From Drosophila pseudoobscura (Eukaryota; Arthropoda; Insecta; Diptera; Drosophilidae): a stretch of DNA of 64,000 bases. The number at the start of each line of letters is the position of its first letter. The stretch's first letter is position 1. Below, one piece after another: positions 23,530 to 33,839 of this stretch. Location of the stretch: assembly GCF_009870125.1 (NCBI RefSeq), contig NC_046683.1, positions 65,301,869 through 65,365,868 of the forward strand. The letters are read 5' to 3'. The position numbers were made by a program, and so were the translations under genes. The notes beneath the pieces were generated by a model, which did no database searches, had not been told where the DNA came from, and saw only the letters and a program-made list of their open reading frames with translations.

Positions 23530-25514
23530 CTAGTACCATTCACTGAAGCGGTCTATGGCCCCGCACCACTTGTCCATGCGCTCAATAACCTTTTCGTAGA
23601 CGTTGAGACGTGGCTCGAACACACGTTCCACCTTGCGAAAACACTTGAGATCTTCGAAATTTTTCCAGATGCCATGATTGATGCCCGCCATGAATGTGGC
23701 CCCCATGATGCTGGACTCGGTGTTCTCGTCACGCTCCACCTTCAGGCCGCTAAGATCAGCCAAGAACTGACAGACAAAGTCATTGCGAGAGACGCCGCCA
23801 TTCACTCTGATGGAAGAAAAATGTATTCTTAGTGGAAGAAAATGCGAGCATAGAAGAAGGACATTACCTAATGACTTTGAGCTTTTGAGAGGTTTCCTTT
23901 TCGGTGGCATCGATCAGCTGGACCAGCCTAAAGACAATGCTCTCGAGCAAGGCCCGCACCATATGGGCCTTGGTAGTGGACGGTGTTAGACCTATAAAAC
24001 CGCTGGCGGAGCGGTAATCGTTCACAGGAGGCTACAAAGGACGGCAAGAAGTGTATGTCTATGAGTTTATCATCCTCGGGCTGTACTGCGCACTCACCCC
24101 CAGGCCACTGAAAGCGGGCATAAAGAACACACCGTTGGTATCCGGCACAGACTTCGCAATCAACGCCGTTTCGTCTGGCTTCTTGAAAAGCTCGCAGGAC
24201 TGTGCCCAGGTAACCACAGTGCCAAAGTCATGTGCGGCTCCCTCGATACAGTAGACGCCGCCTTGGCTTTTCGAATTGTTCTTCATTTGCCAGGCCACCA
24301 GAGGATACATTCCGCTGGTTGCCGCACGGCATTTGGAGCCCGTATTCAAATTAAGAAAGGCCCCGGTGCCCATGGTAACCTTCACGTCGTTCTTCTTAAA
24401 GCATTGAGAGCCCCACATGGACGCCGCCTGGTCACTGAGCGAGGCGGCAATGGGTATGCTGGTGTTGGCCCAGCCCGGCCCAAACGCGGCTGGATGAACG
24501 TGTCCAAAGTCCTTGTAGCCGTTGTCTACCACGCGAGGCAGGATCTTTGTCTAGAATTGGAAGTCCATGAGTATTAATACACTTTCGAAATTCCTTCAAT
24601 CTCGCACTCACATCGAAGCCAAAGAGCCAGCTAATGAAGGGCGACCAGCTGAGCGTGAAGGGGTCGTACAGTCCAGTGGCTGTGCTCGAGGTTACATCGG
24701 TGATATGCTCGACATTTGTGTTCTTCCCATTGCCAGAGCGCAGCTTATGGAGGATCCAAGAGTCTAGCAGCTCTACGCGAGCCTTGTTTTCGTGCAGGGC
24801 CTGCTTCAGGCGCTGGTTGTTGTTAATTTCATAGAGCAGTCGCGGCGTCACCTGGCCATTCATTAGTTTGAGCACACTTCCGGCCAGGAAGCGAGGTTGT
24901 CTGGTGACCAAATACAGGGCAAAGGAGACACTATTCATTGAGCGCTTGGTCCAGCTGCTGTTCCATTGATCCACCAGCTCGTGGGCCCGCAAATCCTTCC
25001 AGGTTATGAAATTGTGATAGTACTCCCCGGTCTCGTGGTTCCAGGTGAGGAATGTACAGCGCTGCGTCGAGATGGTCAGGCAGGTGATTTGCGCGGGCGT
25101 CAGCTTGGCATCTGTAACGGGCACCCGAGGAATTAGCATGCTGTGTGAGGGGAGAGCGGGGAGAAAAACACTTGCCGCGTATCGCCAGGGTTATCACATT
25201 CACAATCTTGCGCCACAAGCACTCTGGCTCAATTTCGAAAAAGCCCGGCTGCGGATTTAATAGTTCCACCTAACAACACACACAGAGAGCACATTTTCAT
25301 TAAATCTTGCCAGCAGTTAACGAACGATCAATTAACTTACCTCATCAACGGCCGACCCCTTGACCAGGCACTTCTCGTCGAGCACAAAGCAACGGACACA
25401 AGTTGTGCCAACGTCCAGTGCGGCTATATAAGCCACTGTGGCAGGCGCAGGCGGGGTCGGGACTGGGGCCTCATCAGATATGGGGGTCGACATGTTTCTC
25501 TGTGAACACTCCAT
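23530..25514 (-). CDS. Glycerol kinase 5-type FGGY carbohydrate kinase
   Basis: Six exons in transcript order: 25341-25514, 25176-25269, 24612-25111, 24098-24550, 23868-24031 and 23530-23806, giving 553 residues (546 if the second ATG, at 25491-25493, is used). FGGY kinases phosphorylate polyols; glycerol kinases make glycerol-3-phosphate from glycerol and ATP. The nucleotide-binding LDVGTTCVRCFVLDE lies near residues 33-47, followed by ISTQR, WNHETGE, a TGTGAFLNLNTG-like block (MGTGAFLNLNTG) and the FGGY signature region GGVSRNDFVCQFLADLSG. Signature details such as FITWKDLRAHELV and the EWY C-terminus fit the divergent GK5 subfamily better than classical glycerol kinase, so activity on glycerol is presumed rather than proven. 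The second intron (25112-25175) is GC-AG: donor GCAAGT. Only that junction restores the frame (AIR-DAKL). I recall CG1271 as the fly GK5 gene, uncertainly. Confidence 0.88.
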
Positions 25515-26507
25515 ATTTTACTGAAATTCAGAAGCCGTTGCCGTCGCCCCAAGCTGGTTGATTGGCTTATCCATTTTGTTGTTATTGGGGAGTCTCATAG
25601 CTAGTCCGCGGGGGTTCAAGTTTTTCTTATCAAATGCCCGAGAGTTTGGTTTCATTTCCAGCTGATAACCAGTTGTGGAGCGAGTAGTGTTGGCAAATGC
25701 AAATTTGCAAATAAATGAAAAACTCTAGAAAATAACAGCTAAATCGCAGGAGCTACAGGTAGACTCACTCCATGCTCACTTATCCAAACGTTTGAATTAT
25801 ATTCTATTTTCATCATACTTCATACAAAAATAATTGCGTATGAGGAATTAAGACTGCAACAAAAAGCCACAGTGTCTGAAGAGCACCTCTGATCAGTGTT
25901 GATTAGCGCAGAAAAGCCCACTACTGGCGCAAAATAACAAGCTTTTGAAATCAATGAATGTCATTCCCAATCAATAAACACTATTTAGATAAGAGTCGCA
26001 TCTTTGTAGAAGTGGATTATGATTGATATCATGTCTGGGCACACCTGATAAGAACTCTAAAATTGAGCACTATCAGGTGGGGTCGCGAAAGTGTGCGCCG
26101 GCCACTATTACTCACGTGTGATGTGTCCGCTTCCCAATCTTTGCGAGTTTCGTTTTATAACTTTATTTTCTGTACACATCGACACATGCATATACATAGA
26201 TATAGATACGAATACAAGGTATATGGGGGTCTACTACTCATTCTATATACAATATAAATATGCGCATAGATAAACCTTTATCTAAAATAGTCGCTTGTAC
26301 TAGTAGGTTGGGCAATAAAATAAAATCAACACTTGTTAAACACATCGATTTACACATAGACTACACAGGGTCAAAGCGCTCAGAAGCCTCCACCTCGCGA
26401 CATTCGCCACCTCTCCGCCTTCTTTAGGTACTGGTTTCTTTCTCTTTAGAGATATGTATGTCTAAAACTAAAATTTGGATCAAACGGATGGGATGGGACC
26501 ATCCGGC
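25515..26507. other. Intergenic gap upstream of glycerol kinase, downstream of CRAL-TRIO gene
   Basis: The right part should hold the CRAL-TRIO 3' UTR; a minus-strand AATAAA (TTTATT on plus) is at 26162-26167. The left part should hold the kinase promoter, but I find no perfect Motif 1 or DRE there. Otherwise it is AT-rich unique sequence. Confidence 0.5.
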
Positions 26508-27241
26508 TTACATGTCCGTTGGGAGAATGTCGGGTATCAGATATTGGCATAGATCCACATCATCGCTGACAAACTTCACCTTCTTGGCGGTGTTGTCGTC
26601 GAGCAGCACACGAATGGCCGGCCAAACGGTGGAGAAGAGTCCCGGCGAATTAAGGATCAAACAGACGCCAAGGCGCTCCGGGAAGTGCTTGCCCAGCAGC
26701 CAGATGAGGTTCTGCACCAGCTGGTAGTCCATGCACGATGTGCTGAACTCGGCCAGATCGAAGACGATGCACAGGCGGTCGGTGACCTCCTCGAAGCACT
26801 TCTTGCACGCCTCCTCCAGGTTGTACACAATGAAACGGGTCAGCTCATCGATGTCACGGGTGGAGGACCCATGGTTCTTGGCCGGAATGTAGATGACTGG
26901 ACGGCCGATGCAGTCACGGTGGCGCAGCAGACGGGCCTTGTTCTCCAGCTGGCTGCGGTCCATTTCGCCCAGTTTCTCCACGCCATATGTCTCACGCCAC
27001 TTGTTCGTCTTCAGTATGGCCTGTGTGGGCGGTTAAAAAAAAATAAGCCGTCTGCCGGGGGTGGGCTCAGGTGACATCTTACCTGGAATGCGTCATCTGT
27101 GGTCTTGAATGCGCGCAAATAACGCCGAAGGGAGAAATCATTGTGGTATTGCTTGGGATCCGCTTCGACAATCAGTTTCATTCGCTCCTTAAGGTCCTTC
27201 AGGTCCTGCTCGTTTATTGGCGCCAGCTCCTCGGACGACAT
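26508..27241 (-). CDS. Small CRAL-TRIO (SEC14-like) lipid-binding protein
   Basis: Two exons, 27083-27241 and 26508-27020, separated by a 62-bp GT-AG intron, encode 223 residues. The N-terminal 60 residues resemble the CRAL-TRIO N-terminal helical extension, with FSLRRYLRAFKTTDDAF matching the usual LLRFLRAxKFxxxxA pattern. Residues about 85-215 form the SEC14/CRAL-TRIO domain: RDCIGRPVIYI, then FDLAEFS (the usual D-x-x-G/x-S core), a LGKHFPERLGVCLILNSPGLF helix-strand (the classic YPERL motif), and a final VKFVSDDV strand. Such proteins bind a single hydrophobic ligand (phospholipid, tocopherol or retinoid) and exchange it between membranes. There is no GOLD domain or membrane anchor. It lies on the same strand as sphingosine kinase upstream and glycerol kinase downstream. 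Ligand unknown. Confidence 0.87.
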
Positions 27242-28173
27242 ATTGAAACACTTGACGCTGCTTTTGCGGATAAAAACTGTATATCTTTGGTATTCAAGAG
27301 CCTCTCTCTTGGTATGGAATGTGCTGACACAGAACAACTGGCGGTTTTGTCACTTTTTTCCAACGAATTGTTTACAGGAGCTCACAAAATTTTATTCATT
27401 CGTTGGTGAGATGAGTGAACAAACTTAACCCACTTAGCACCCCTCTATATAAGCAAGTGAACAGCTTGAGTTAAAACGCAAAAGTAATACTACTTATATA
27501 TTCTTGTTCTACATCTGTCATCTGTTTTTTTTAAGTTAAGAGGAAGTACTTAACTTAAAAAAAACCACGATATCTTTTACCTAAACTTTCATAATGTTCT
27601 TGCGTATTTAAACACCCTCTGGTCTGGTCGCAATGGGTTAATCGTTCTCTGTCCATGATCAGAAATTATATTATATATGTGTATGTAGCTAGCTGGGACC
27701 ATCATCCCTGAACACATAATTTTCCCCGATTAATGAGTCGTTATATTCGTTATCCGTTATATTGGATTGTTTACGAAACAAGCTTTAATCAAAAAAGGTC
27801 AAATACCATTTTCGATGAAAATCCCTCCACGAAGAGAGGATATCCCACCACGAAAAAGAGAGAAAAGTCGATTGCCCATTGCTGGAATAAAAACAGTTAG
27901 AGGGACGGTTATTTTTTAAATTGTATATACATGCTTGTAATTTTTGTTAATAACTGCCATAATGTTGAAAAATGTTAACAATATAGGTATTTTGTAGAAG
28001 CATGCCCACTACAAAATGGAAAAAAGAATGCACAACTTCTTTCACTGGCTTTCGTTTCGTTTCGTCCGTCCAGCCCTAAGTACCAATAACAAATATTTGC
28101 TACATATACAAATGCAGAGATTCCTATAAAGAGATTATATTGCTCCTGTGACTGAAATTCATCCTGTCGTTCT
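27242..28173. other. Gap between CRAL-TRIO gene and sphingosine kinase, with a dispersed repeat
   Basis: The left part is the CRAL-TRIO promoter/5' UTR (no perfect Motif 1 or DRE seen). From 27425 to about 27860 it holds a copy of a repeat also present at 30.3-30.7 kb, annotated separately. The right end should hold the sphingosine kinase 3' UTR. Confidence 0.55.
27425..27860 (+). mobile_element. Dispersed repeat copy A (TTAA-bounded core, MITE-like)
   Basis: The core 27425-27641 begins TTAACCCACTTAGC and ends ATGGGTTAA, giving short inverted ends TTAACCCA/TGGGTTAA in the style of TTAA-targeting (piggyBac-like) elements. A copy in the same orientation is at 30282-30484 with shared blocks CTTGAGTTAAA, CCACGATATCTTT and CTGGTCT. 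Similarity continues past the right TTAA (CTCTGTCCAT, then AAAAAAGGTCAA and CGATGAAAAT), so the real element may be longer than the core. No transposase is encoded. Confidence 0.6.
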
Positions 28174-30208
28174 TCACTTGGGCACCATCACACGCGCTAT
28201 GCCCGGCAGAACTTCGGCCTGCAGCGGCCCAAATTCGACGCGTTCGCCATCGATGGTGATGATGCCGTGATTGTCGTGTGGCTCCAGGCGGAAGGCCCGC
28301 ACCGGCAACACCTTCACATACTCGTTGTTCACCTCGGGCAGGTGCGTGCCCGTGCTCATGTTGTACAGGAAGCTGAGGAGGTGGGGGCGACTGATGCCGC
28401 CGCGTATGAGAATCAGATAAATGGTGCCGTCGTTCATTTGGGCCTTGGGCGCAAAATAACAATCGATGCCCAGATGTGTCTGATAGACGGCGTGCATCAT
28501 GATGAACTCCCCCTCCTCGACAAGCCATCCTTCGTCCTCCGGTAGCGGCTCGTCCAGCTCCGGCAGGCTGCTCGTCGGCCCAAAGTTCTGCTGCCGATTC
28601 TCCAGAGCAATTGCCGCCTGAACGGCAATGTCGCTCTCGTCCGCCAAACTATGATAGATGCTCTCCGATATGGAATAGTAATAGCTGCGCCGGGACCCGC
28701 CCGAAAGCCAGCTGTCACAGCGGGAGCGAAACGATTGATTGATAGACGTCTCCAGCGAGATAACATCCGCAAATTCATGCGGCAGGTACTCGGTGGAATG
28801 ATGGAAGCTCGGGTTGTTGTTGGTTGTGTTGGACAGTTTGTCGATATGGGTGTTGCAGCTTCTACTGGTCTGCATCTTCAGCTGCGGAGTGTGTGAGGTA
28901 TCCTCCTCCTGTTCCGACGGCTCCTGCTGCTCGGTGAGCAGGTAACTAATCTTGCCGTTGTAGGTGCGAAGATTCGCCAGGCGGTACAGGGTCCAGATGG
29001 TGAAGCGTTGATAGCCAAGCACACGAATGCGCTCGCTCTCAATGTCCACGTCCGAAATGAAGCCCCAGCCAATCGATAAGAAGGAGTACAGGGAACGACT
29101 CTGGAGCTGCACTCGGACCACATCCATCGGAGAGCTGCAGCCGCTGATGACGGTCAAGGCGGCCCCCAGCACTGGCTTGCTAAAGTATGGTTCGCTGAAG
29201 GAGACCCAGAATACAAATAACGTTTACCAGAGACTCTAAAGCTTCTACTCACTTGTATCCATGGGCAATAGACCTGGCCAAGCCGTTGCCGGAACCGCAC
29301 GGAATAATGCCGAGCGCTATGTTGGGCAGCACCTGTGCCCAGTCCTCGCGTTGCAGCAGTCCGTTGACTATCTCGTGGAACAATCCATCGCCGCCCACGG
29401 CAACAACGCAGCACCAGGCGTCCAGACAGCGGGTGCTCATAAATTCAATGGCAAAATTGGAATGCTTCGTTACGTACAGATCGTACGGCACCTCGGCCTC
29501 GTTCAGAACCGGCGTGACATGCATATTAAAAACTTCACGGGCATTTCCCGACCCAGACTTTGGATTGAGCATGACCAAAACACGACGTCGCCGATCTTCC
29601 TCGTTCCTCACCACGAAGATGCTCTCCAACGTGCGGTGTAGCTGCCAGCGCAGAGCGCGGTACCAGCGATCCGCCTCGCGCATATTGTCCTCAAAGGTGT
29701 CAAAGGACCGGAAGCGCAGTGTGAGAACAGTGCGCTCCCTGTGGAACTCACTTCGCAGGCTCTTCTTCTTCAGGACATAGGCAAACACATAAAGGTAGGC
29801 GCTCACATCGCCGTCGTCGCAGGGATAATTCTCCTTGCTGGCCGTACTGCATTTGCTGGGCGTGGCCGCACTACGGTTGACCGAGGCTGCGGGGGAGTTG
29901 GGATTGCCGTTGCTGCAGGCGCACGCACTGGCTACGGCCAGGCGGCGGGTCTTCTTTAGACGCATGCAACGCGCCCCAACAATGTTGCATATTTTCACAG
30001 TCTGCTCCTTGAGTATAGTGCCGCTGGGCGATTCTCGTTGCAGTGTAAAGCCGTTGATGTCCAGCCGTACCCGAAACACGTACTTCCTCCCCTTTCGCTG
30101 GCTGGTGTAAAATGTGTCGCTAACATCGTGGTGGCGTTCGGGCAAAGCCCCAGCTGTGGGTGTAGAGCACGCTGTGCTGGTGCTGCTCTTCTCATAAGAT
30201 TCGTTCAT
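28174..30208 (-). CDS. Sk2: Sphingosine kinase
   Basis: Two exons, 29253-30208 and 28174-29194, with a 58-bp intron, encode 658 residues. Sphingosine kinases use ATP to convert sphingosine to sphingosine-1-phosphate, setting the ceramide/S1P balance. The diacylglycerol-kinase catalytic fold is clear: RRRVLVMLNPKSGSGNA, then GGDGLFHEIVNGL (GGDG at 272-275, ATP site) and PCGSGNGLARS (303-313). The second exon continues NEPYFSKPVLGAALTVISG and the SPMD segment, then an acidic, Ser/Thr/Gln-rich insert, and ends in the conserved C-terminal lobe with DGERVEFGP and the terminal VPK. A Ser/Thr-rich N-terminal extension of about 130 residues precedes the domain. Length and features fit fly Sk2 better than Sk1; the paralogue choice is from memory. 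It is divergent from the DNAJC2-type gene across 1.26 kb. Confidence 0.9.
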
Positions 30209-30281
30209 AGTTGCTTGAGATTCTGATGCCTTGCAGCATTTTAATTTTTCGTTTTTCGTTGTCTGTTCTTATTCTAAGCAC

Positions 30282-30690
30282 TTAACCCACTTAGCCCCCC
30301 ATTTATGTAAACAGATGTATAACTTGAGTTAAACAGGAAAAATAGTACTGTTAGTAAATTCTCCCTTTCTCTTTACTTAAAAAAAAAGACCACGATATCT
30401 TTCACCTGAGCTGCGCTAAAATTATTCAAGTTTGATCGTTTTCGTAGAGTGTATTTTAATACCCACTGGTCTAGAATGGGTTAATTGATCTCTGTCCATA
30501 ATCGGAAATCGTTCTCGATTTTGATATTCGTTTGAATATCAACAAATCATTAATGGATCAAGTTTCTACAAGAGTAGCTAATTTTATCAGCTCTCTTTTA
30601 TTGTACGGTTTATAAAATAGAGTTTAAAAAAAAGGTCAACAACATTTTGCGATGAAAATTCTACCACTAAGCAGTGAGAAAATCGCACAA
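30282..30690 (+). mobile_element. Dispersed repeat copy B (TTAA-bounded core, MITE-like)
   Basis: The core 30282-30484 starts TTAACCCACTTAGC and ends ATGGGTTAA like copy A at 27425, in the same orientation. Similarity again runs past the right TTAA into CTCTGTCCAT, then TTTATTGTACGGTTTATAAA and AAAAAAGGTCAA. The sequence TCTCGATTTTGATATTCG (30514-30531) recurs almost unchanged at about 35364, pointing to a third partial copy. Non-coding. Confidence 0.6.
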
Positions 30691-30696
30691 AACAGC

Positions 30697-30704
30697 TATC
30701 GATA
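30697..30704. promoter_or_regulatory. DRE (TATCGATA)
   Basis: Perfect DREF palindrome 489 bp above the sphingosine kinase ATG and 766 bp above the DNAJC2-type ATG. It could serve either gene. Confidence 0.45.
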
Positions 30705-30772
30705 CTATCGTCTGGATAGTAGAGTTTCGCGCCAAAGTTTGCAAGTGAATGAGTGACAAGTACATTAATGCA

Positions 30773-30810
30773 ATCACTAACCATACAGTATATACTGTAT
30801 GGTTAGTGAT
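30773..30810. repeat. Perfect 38-bp palindrome
   Basis: The arm ATCACTAACCATACAGTAT (30773-30791) is followed with no spacer by its exact reverse complement (30792-30810). The immediately flanking bases (A left, G right) break the symmetry. Confidence 0.95.
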
Positions 30811-31469
30811 GCAATGCAGTGGATTAAATGATGCAAGGGATGCTCAATTTGGGTGAGAAAATATTTAAAAAAATCGGCGTATTGAAGTTTCTATACGATA
30901 TGCTCTTTAATACACCTTAAAAAATTATGGAAGGATCATGCAATGAGAGCGAGAGGAAAATAGAGCAGGGATTATCATGCGTGCTGGCTGGCTGTGTGTG
31001 CTTGAAAACATCAGTTTGCTATAAACAGTGCCTCATTTATTCAACTTATAGCCGGGAGATGTGTTTTTAAAGACGACTACGAACCGGCACACGAACAGTA
31101 CATTTGTGTTTTTTGGCTATCTTGCCATCTGTTTTCTATCATACAAATTTTATCAAAGCCAACAGCTAAAGCATCAAATATACTTTTGAATTGACTTCAA
31201 AGCCAAGTACGAAATTAAAAACTACTAATATATATCGGTATACGAATGTACGCCGTGCACATCGATATTTACAGCTGCAGGACTGCCATCGTTAGTCCAC
31301 TGTTAAGTTATGGACACTCTCTCTGTTAAATTCAATCAACTGTTAAAGTAAACGTGGTGAGGAAAAAGAGCGAGGAATTAATTTTGTGAATTTGTTGTGT
31401 GACACAAAATTGCAAAGTGAAGTTGGTGTTTTATGTAATAGACGTGCTCGTTTTTGTAACTGAGACGTC

Positions 31470-33624
31470 ATGACTAACAGCCTGGAGTTGGAGGTACCGC
31501 TCAAGGTCGCGCGTCACCAAATCGAGCGCGTTGGCTTAGCCTATTTCAACGCACGCCGCAAAATCGCGCCAGGTGGTGTCGAGCGTAGCGAATCCGATGA
31601 GAAGTTGGAGGGCGTCGGCGAGGAAGTGGAAATAAGCTACCTCAAGTCCCTGGATCCCAAGGAATGGAAGGACCAAGACCACTACAGTGTCCTCGGTCTG
31701 GGCAAATTGAGGTAAGGCTCCCATCTTGGCCTGGCCTCTCTTTGTTTGTCTGGCTGTGTGTGTGTGTGTGTGTGTGTCTGTTGAGCACGTGTCTGACTGA
31801 CGGAGTATGTGTTTGCGTCTTTTTCTTTTTGCAGATTCGAAGCCAGCGATGATGACATTCGTCGCGCCTACAGACGCATGGTGCTGCAGCACCATCCGGA
31901 CAAGCGAAAAGCCAAGGGTGAGGTGGTGATCAACGACGAGGACTACTTCACGTGCATAACAAAGGCCTACGAAATATTGGGTTTGTACTATAGTTAGCTG
32001 TTTCTATTTGTTTTCTAATTCATCAATTTATTTCCTTCGATCAGGCACTTCAAAGCCGCGACGCAGCTTTGATTCTGTGGATCCCGAATTCGACGACTCG
32101 CTACCCTCACAGACAGAAATCGACAATGACTATTTTGCTGTATTCAACAAAATGTTCAAGCTGAACGGACGCTGGAGCGAGAGGCCGCAGGTGCCAGAAT
32201 TTGGCGAGGTGGACGCCAAACGCGAGGAGGTGGAGCGCTTCTATAACTTCTGGTATGACTTCAAATCGTGGCGTGAATTCAGCTACCTGGATGAGGAGGA
32301 CAAGGAGAAGGGTCAGGATCGGGACGAGCGTCGCTGGATCGAGAAGGAGAACAAGGCGGCACGCATCAAGCGAAAAAAGGAGGAGATGAGTCGCATTCGT
32401 GACCTCGTCAATCTGGCCTACAACAACGACAAGCGTATACAGCGTTTCAAGCAGGAGGAGAAGGATCGCAAGGCGGCAGCCAAGCGGGCCAAAATGGATG
32501 CCGTCCAGGCTCAAAAGGCTGAGCAGGAGAAGGCCGTACGCGAGGCGGCCCTGGCCAAAGAGCGCGCCGACAAGGCCGAACAGAAGCGCATCGAGCAAAT
32601 TCGTATTGAACGCGAGCAGCAGAAGAAGGTGCTCAAGAAGGAGCGGAAAACGCTCCGGGACAAGGTCAAGGATTGCAAATACTATGCCAAAAACGACAAG
32701 GATCAGCTGAAGCATATGGAGGGCACAGAGAAAATATGCGAAACGTTTAACCTGGCCGAGCTGCAGGCTCTGAACAAGGCCATGGAGTCGAAGGGTCGCG
32801 AATCATTTGTGGCTGCTCTTCAGACAGCCGAACAGAAAATCGCCGCCGAACTGGAGGAGATCAACCAGACGCAGGCGAAGAAGTTGGCAACCGCCACCGC
32901 CGTTGCACCCAAAGCTGCTGGCGTCAAGGAGGTGAAGAAGGGCGAACTCTGGAGCAACGAAAATGTTCAGTTGCTCATCAAGGCGGTGAATCTGTTCCCG
33001 GCTGGCACTGCCCAGCGCTGGGACGTAATCGCAACGTTTATCAATCAGCATAGTGGATCGGGAGGGGCCCAGGTCCTGGCCAGGGATGTCCTCAACAAGG
33101 CGAAGGCCCTGCAGAACAGCGATCACTCCAAGAGCAGCCTCAAGACGCAGGCCAACGATGCCGCCTTTGCCAGCTTCGAGAAGTCCAAGAAGGAAGTGCA
33201 AGTCTCAAACGACATTACCATTGGCGAGGAGGCGCCCTCACAAGAGAGCAAGGAGAACGTCAAGCAGAATGGTGGTGCCCATCCCAATCAGGTGAACAAT
33301 CAGAAGCCGAAGCAGAACGGCATATCGACACCATCAGCAGCAGCAGCAGCCCCAGCAGCAGGAGCAGGAGCAGGAGCTGCGCCACCGGCAGCTCCCATGA
33401 CCAATGGCACTGGCGGTGCAGGTGGTGCATCCAAGACCTGGACCAAGGAGGAGCAGGCACTGCTAGAGCAGGCCATCAAATCGTACCCGACCACGACACC
33501 CGATCGCTGGGACCGCATTGCTGCGTGCATACCCAATCGCAGTAAAAAGGATTGCCTGCGACGTGTCAAGGAGCTTGTCGAGCTGGTCAACTCAAAGAAG
33601 GAGGCGCAGGCGGCTGTCAAATGA
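31470..33624 (+). CDS. DNAJC2/zuotin-type ribosome-associated J-protein with SANT domains
   Basis: Three exons, 31470-31711, 31835-31980 and 32045-33624, encode 655 residues. DNAJC2 (MPP11, yeast zuotin) is the J-protein of the ribosome-associated complex: it stimulates Hsp70 on nascent chains, and its SANT domains let it act on chromatin. The J domain starts at DHYSVLGLG (about 71-79) and has the essential HPD at 101-103, split by intron 1. A long charged zuotin-homology/ribosome-binding helical region (about 190-330) follows, with dense Lys/Glu/Arg. The first SANT domain begins [14 protein letters not shown] (about 430) and the second [14 protein letters not shown] (about 594), separated by an Ala/Gly/Pro low-complexity linker. 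Intron 2 uses an atypical donor, GTTTGT, but only this junction keeps frame. It converges on ICA69 with 215 bp between stops; AATAAA lies near 33691. I recall the fly orthologue as CG10565. Confidence 0.95.
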
Positions 33625-33839
33625 GAGCGAACCACCACACACTACACTACTCCTCTTCTAGCTGCTGTGTCCCATATAAATTTTATTTAAATAAAACATA
33701 AAAAGTTTTTGAACGTTTAGCGAAAAGTTACATCCAAAGATTCTCCTCCATTTGACTAGCTATTTCCCACAGGTGTATGCAAAGATATATGTACTCCTAC
33801 TATACGTATTTGCCGACTGGATTGGGCCGGAAACCGATC

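Larger units (their letters stand above)
30209..31469. other. Divergent intergenic region between sphingosine kinase and DNAJC2-type gene
   Basis: It contains repeat copy B (30282-30690), a perfect DRE at 30697-30704, a perfect 38-bp palindrome at 30773-30810 and a near-DRE CATCGATA at 31260-31267, 203 bp above the DNAJC2 ATG. The remaining sequence is AT-rich and shows no coding frame. Confidence 0.6.
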
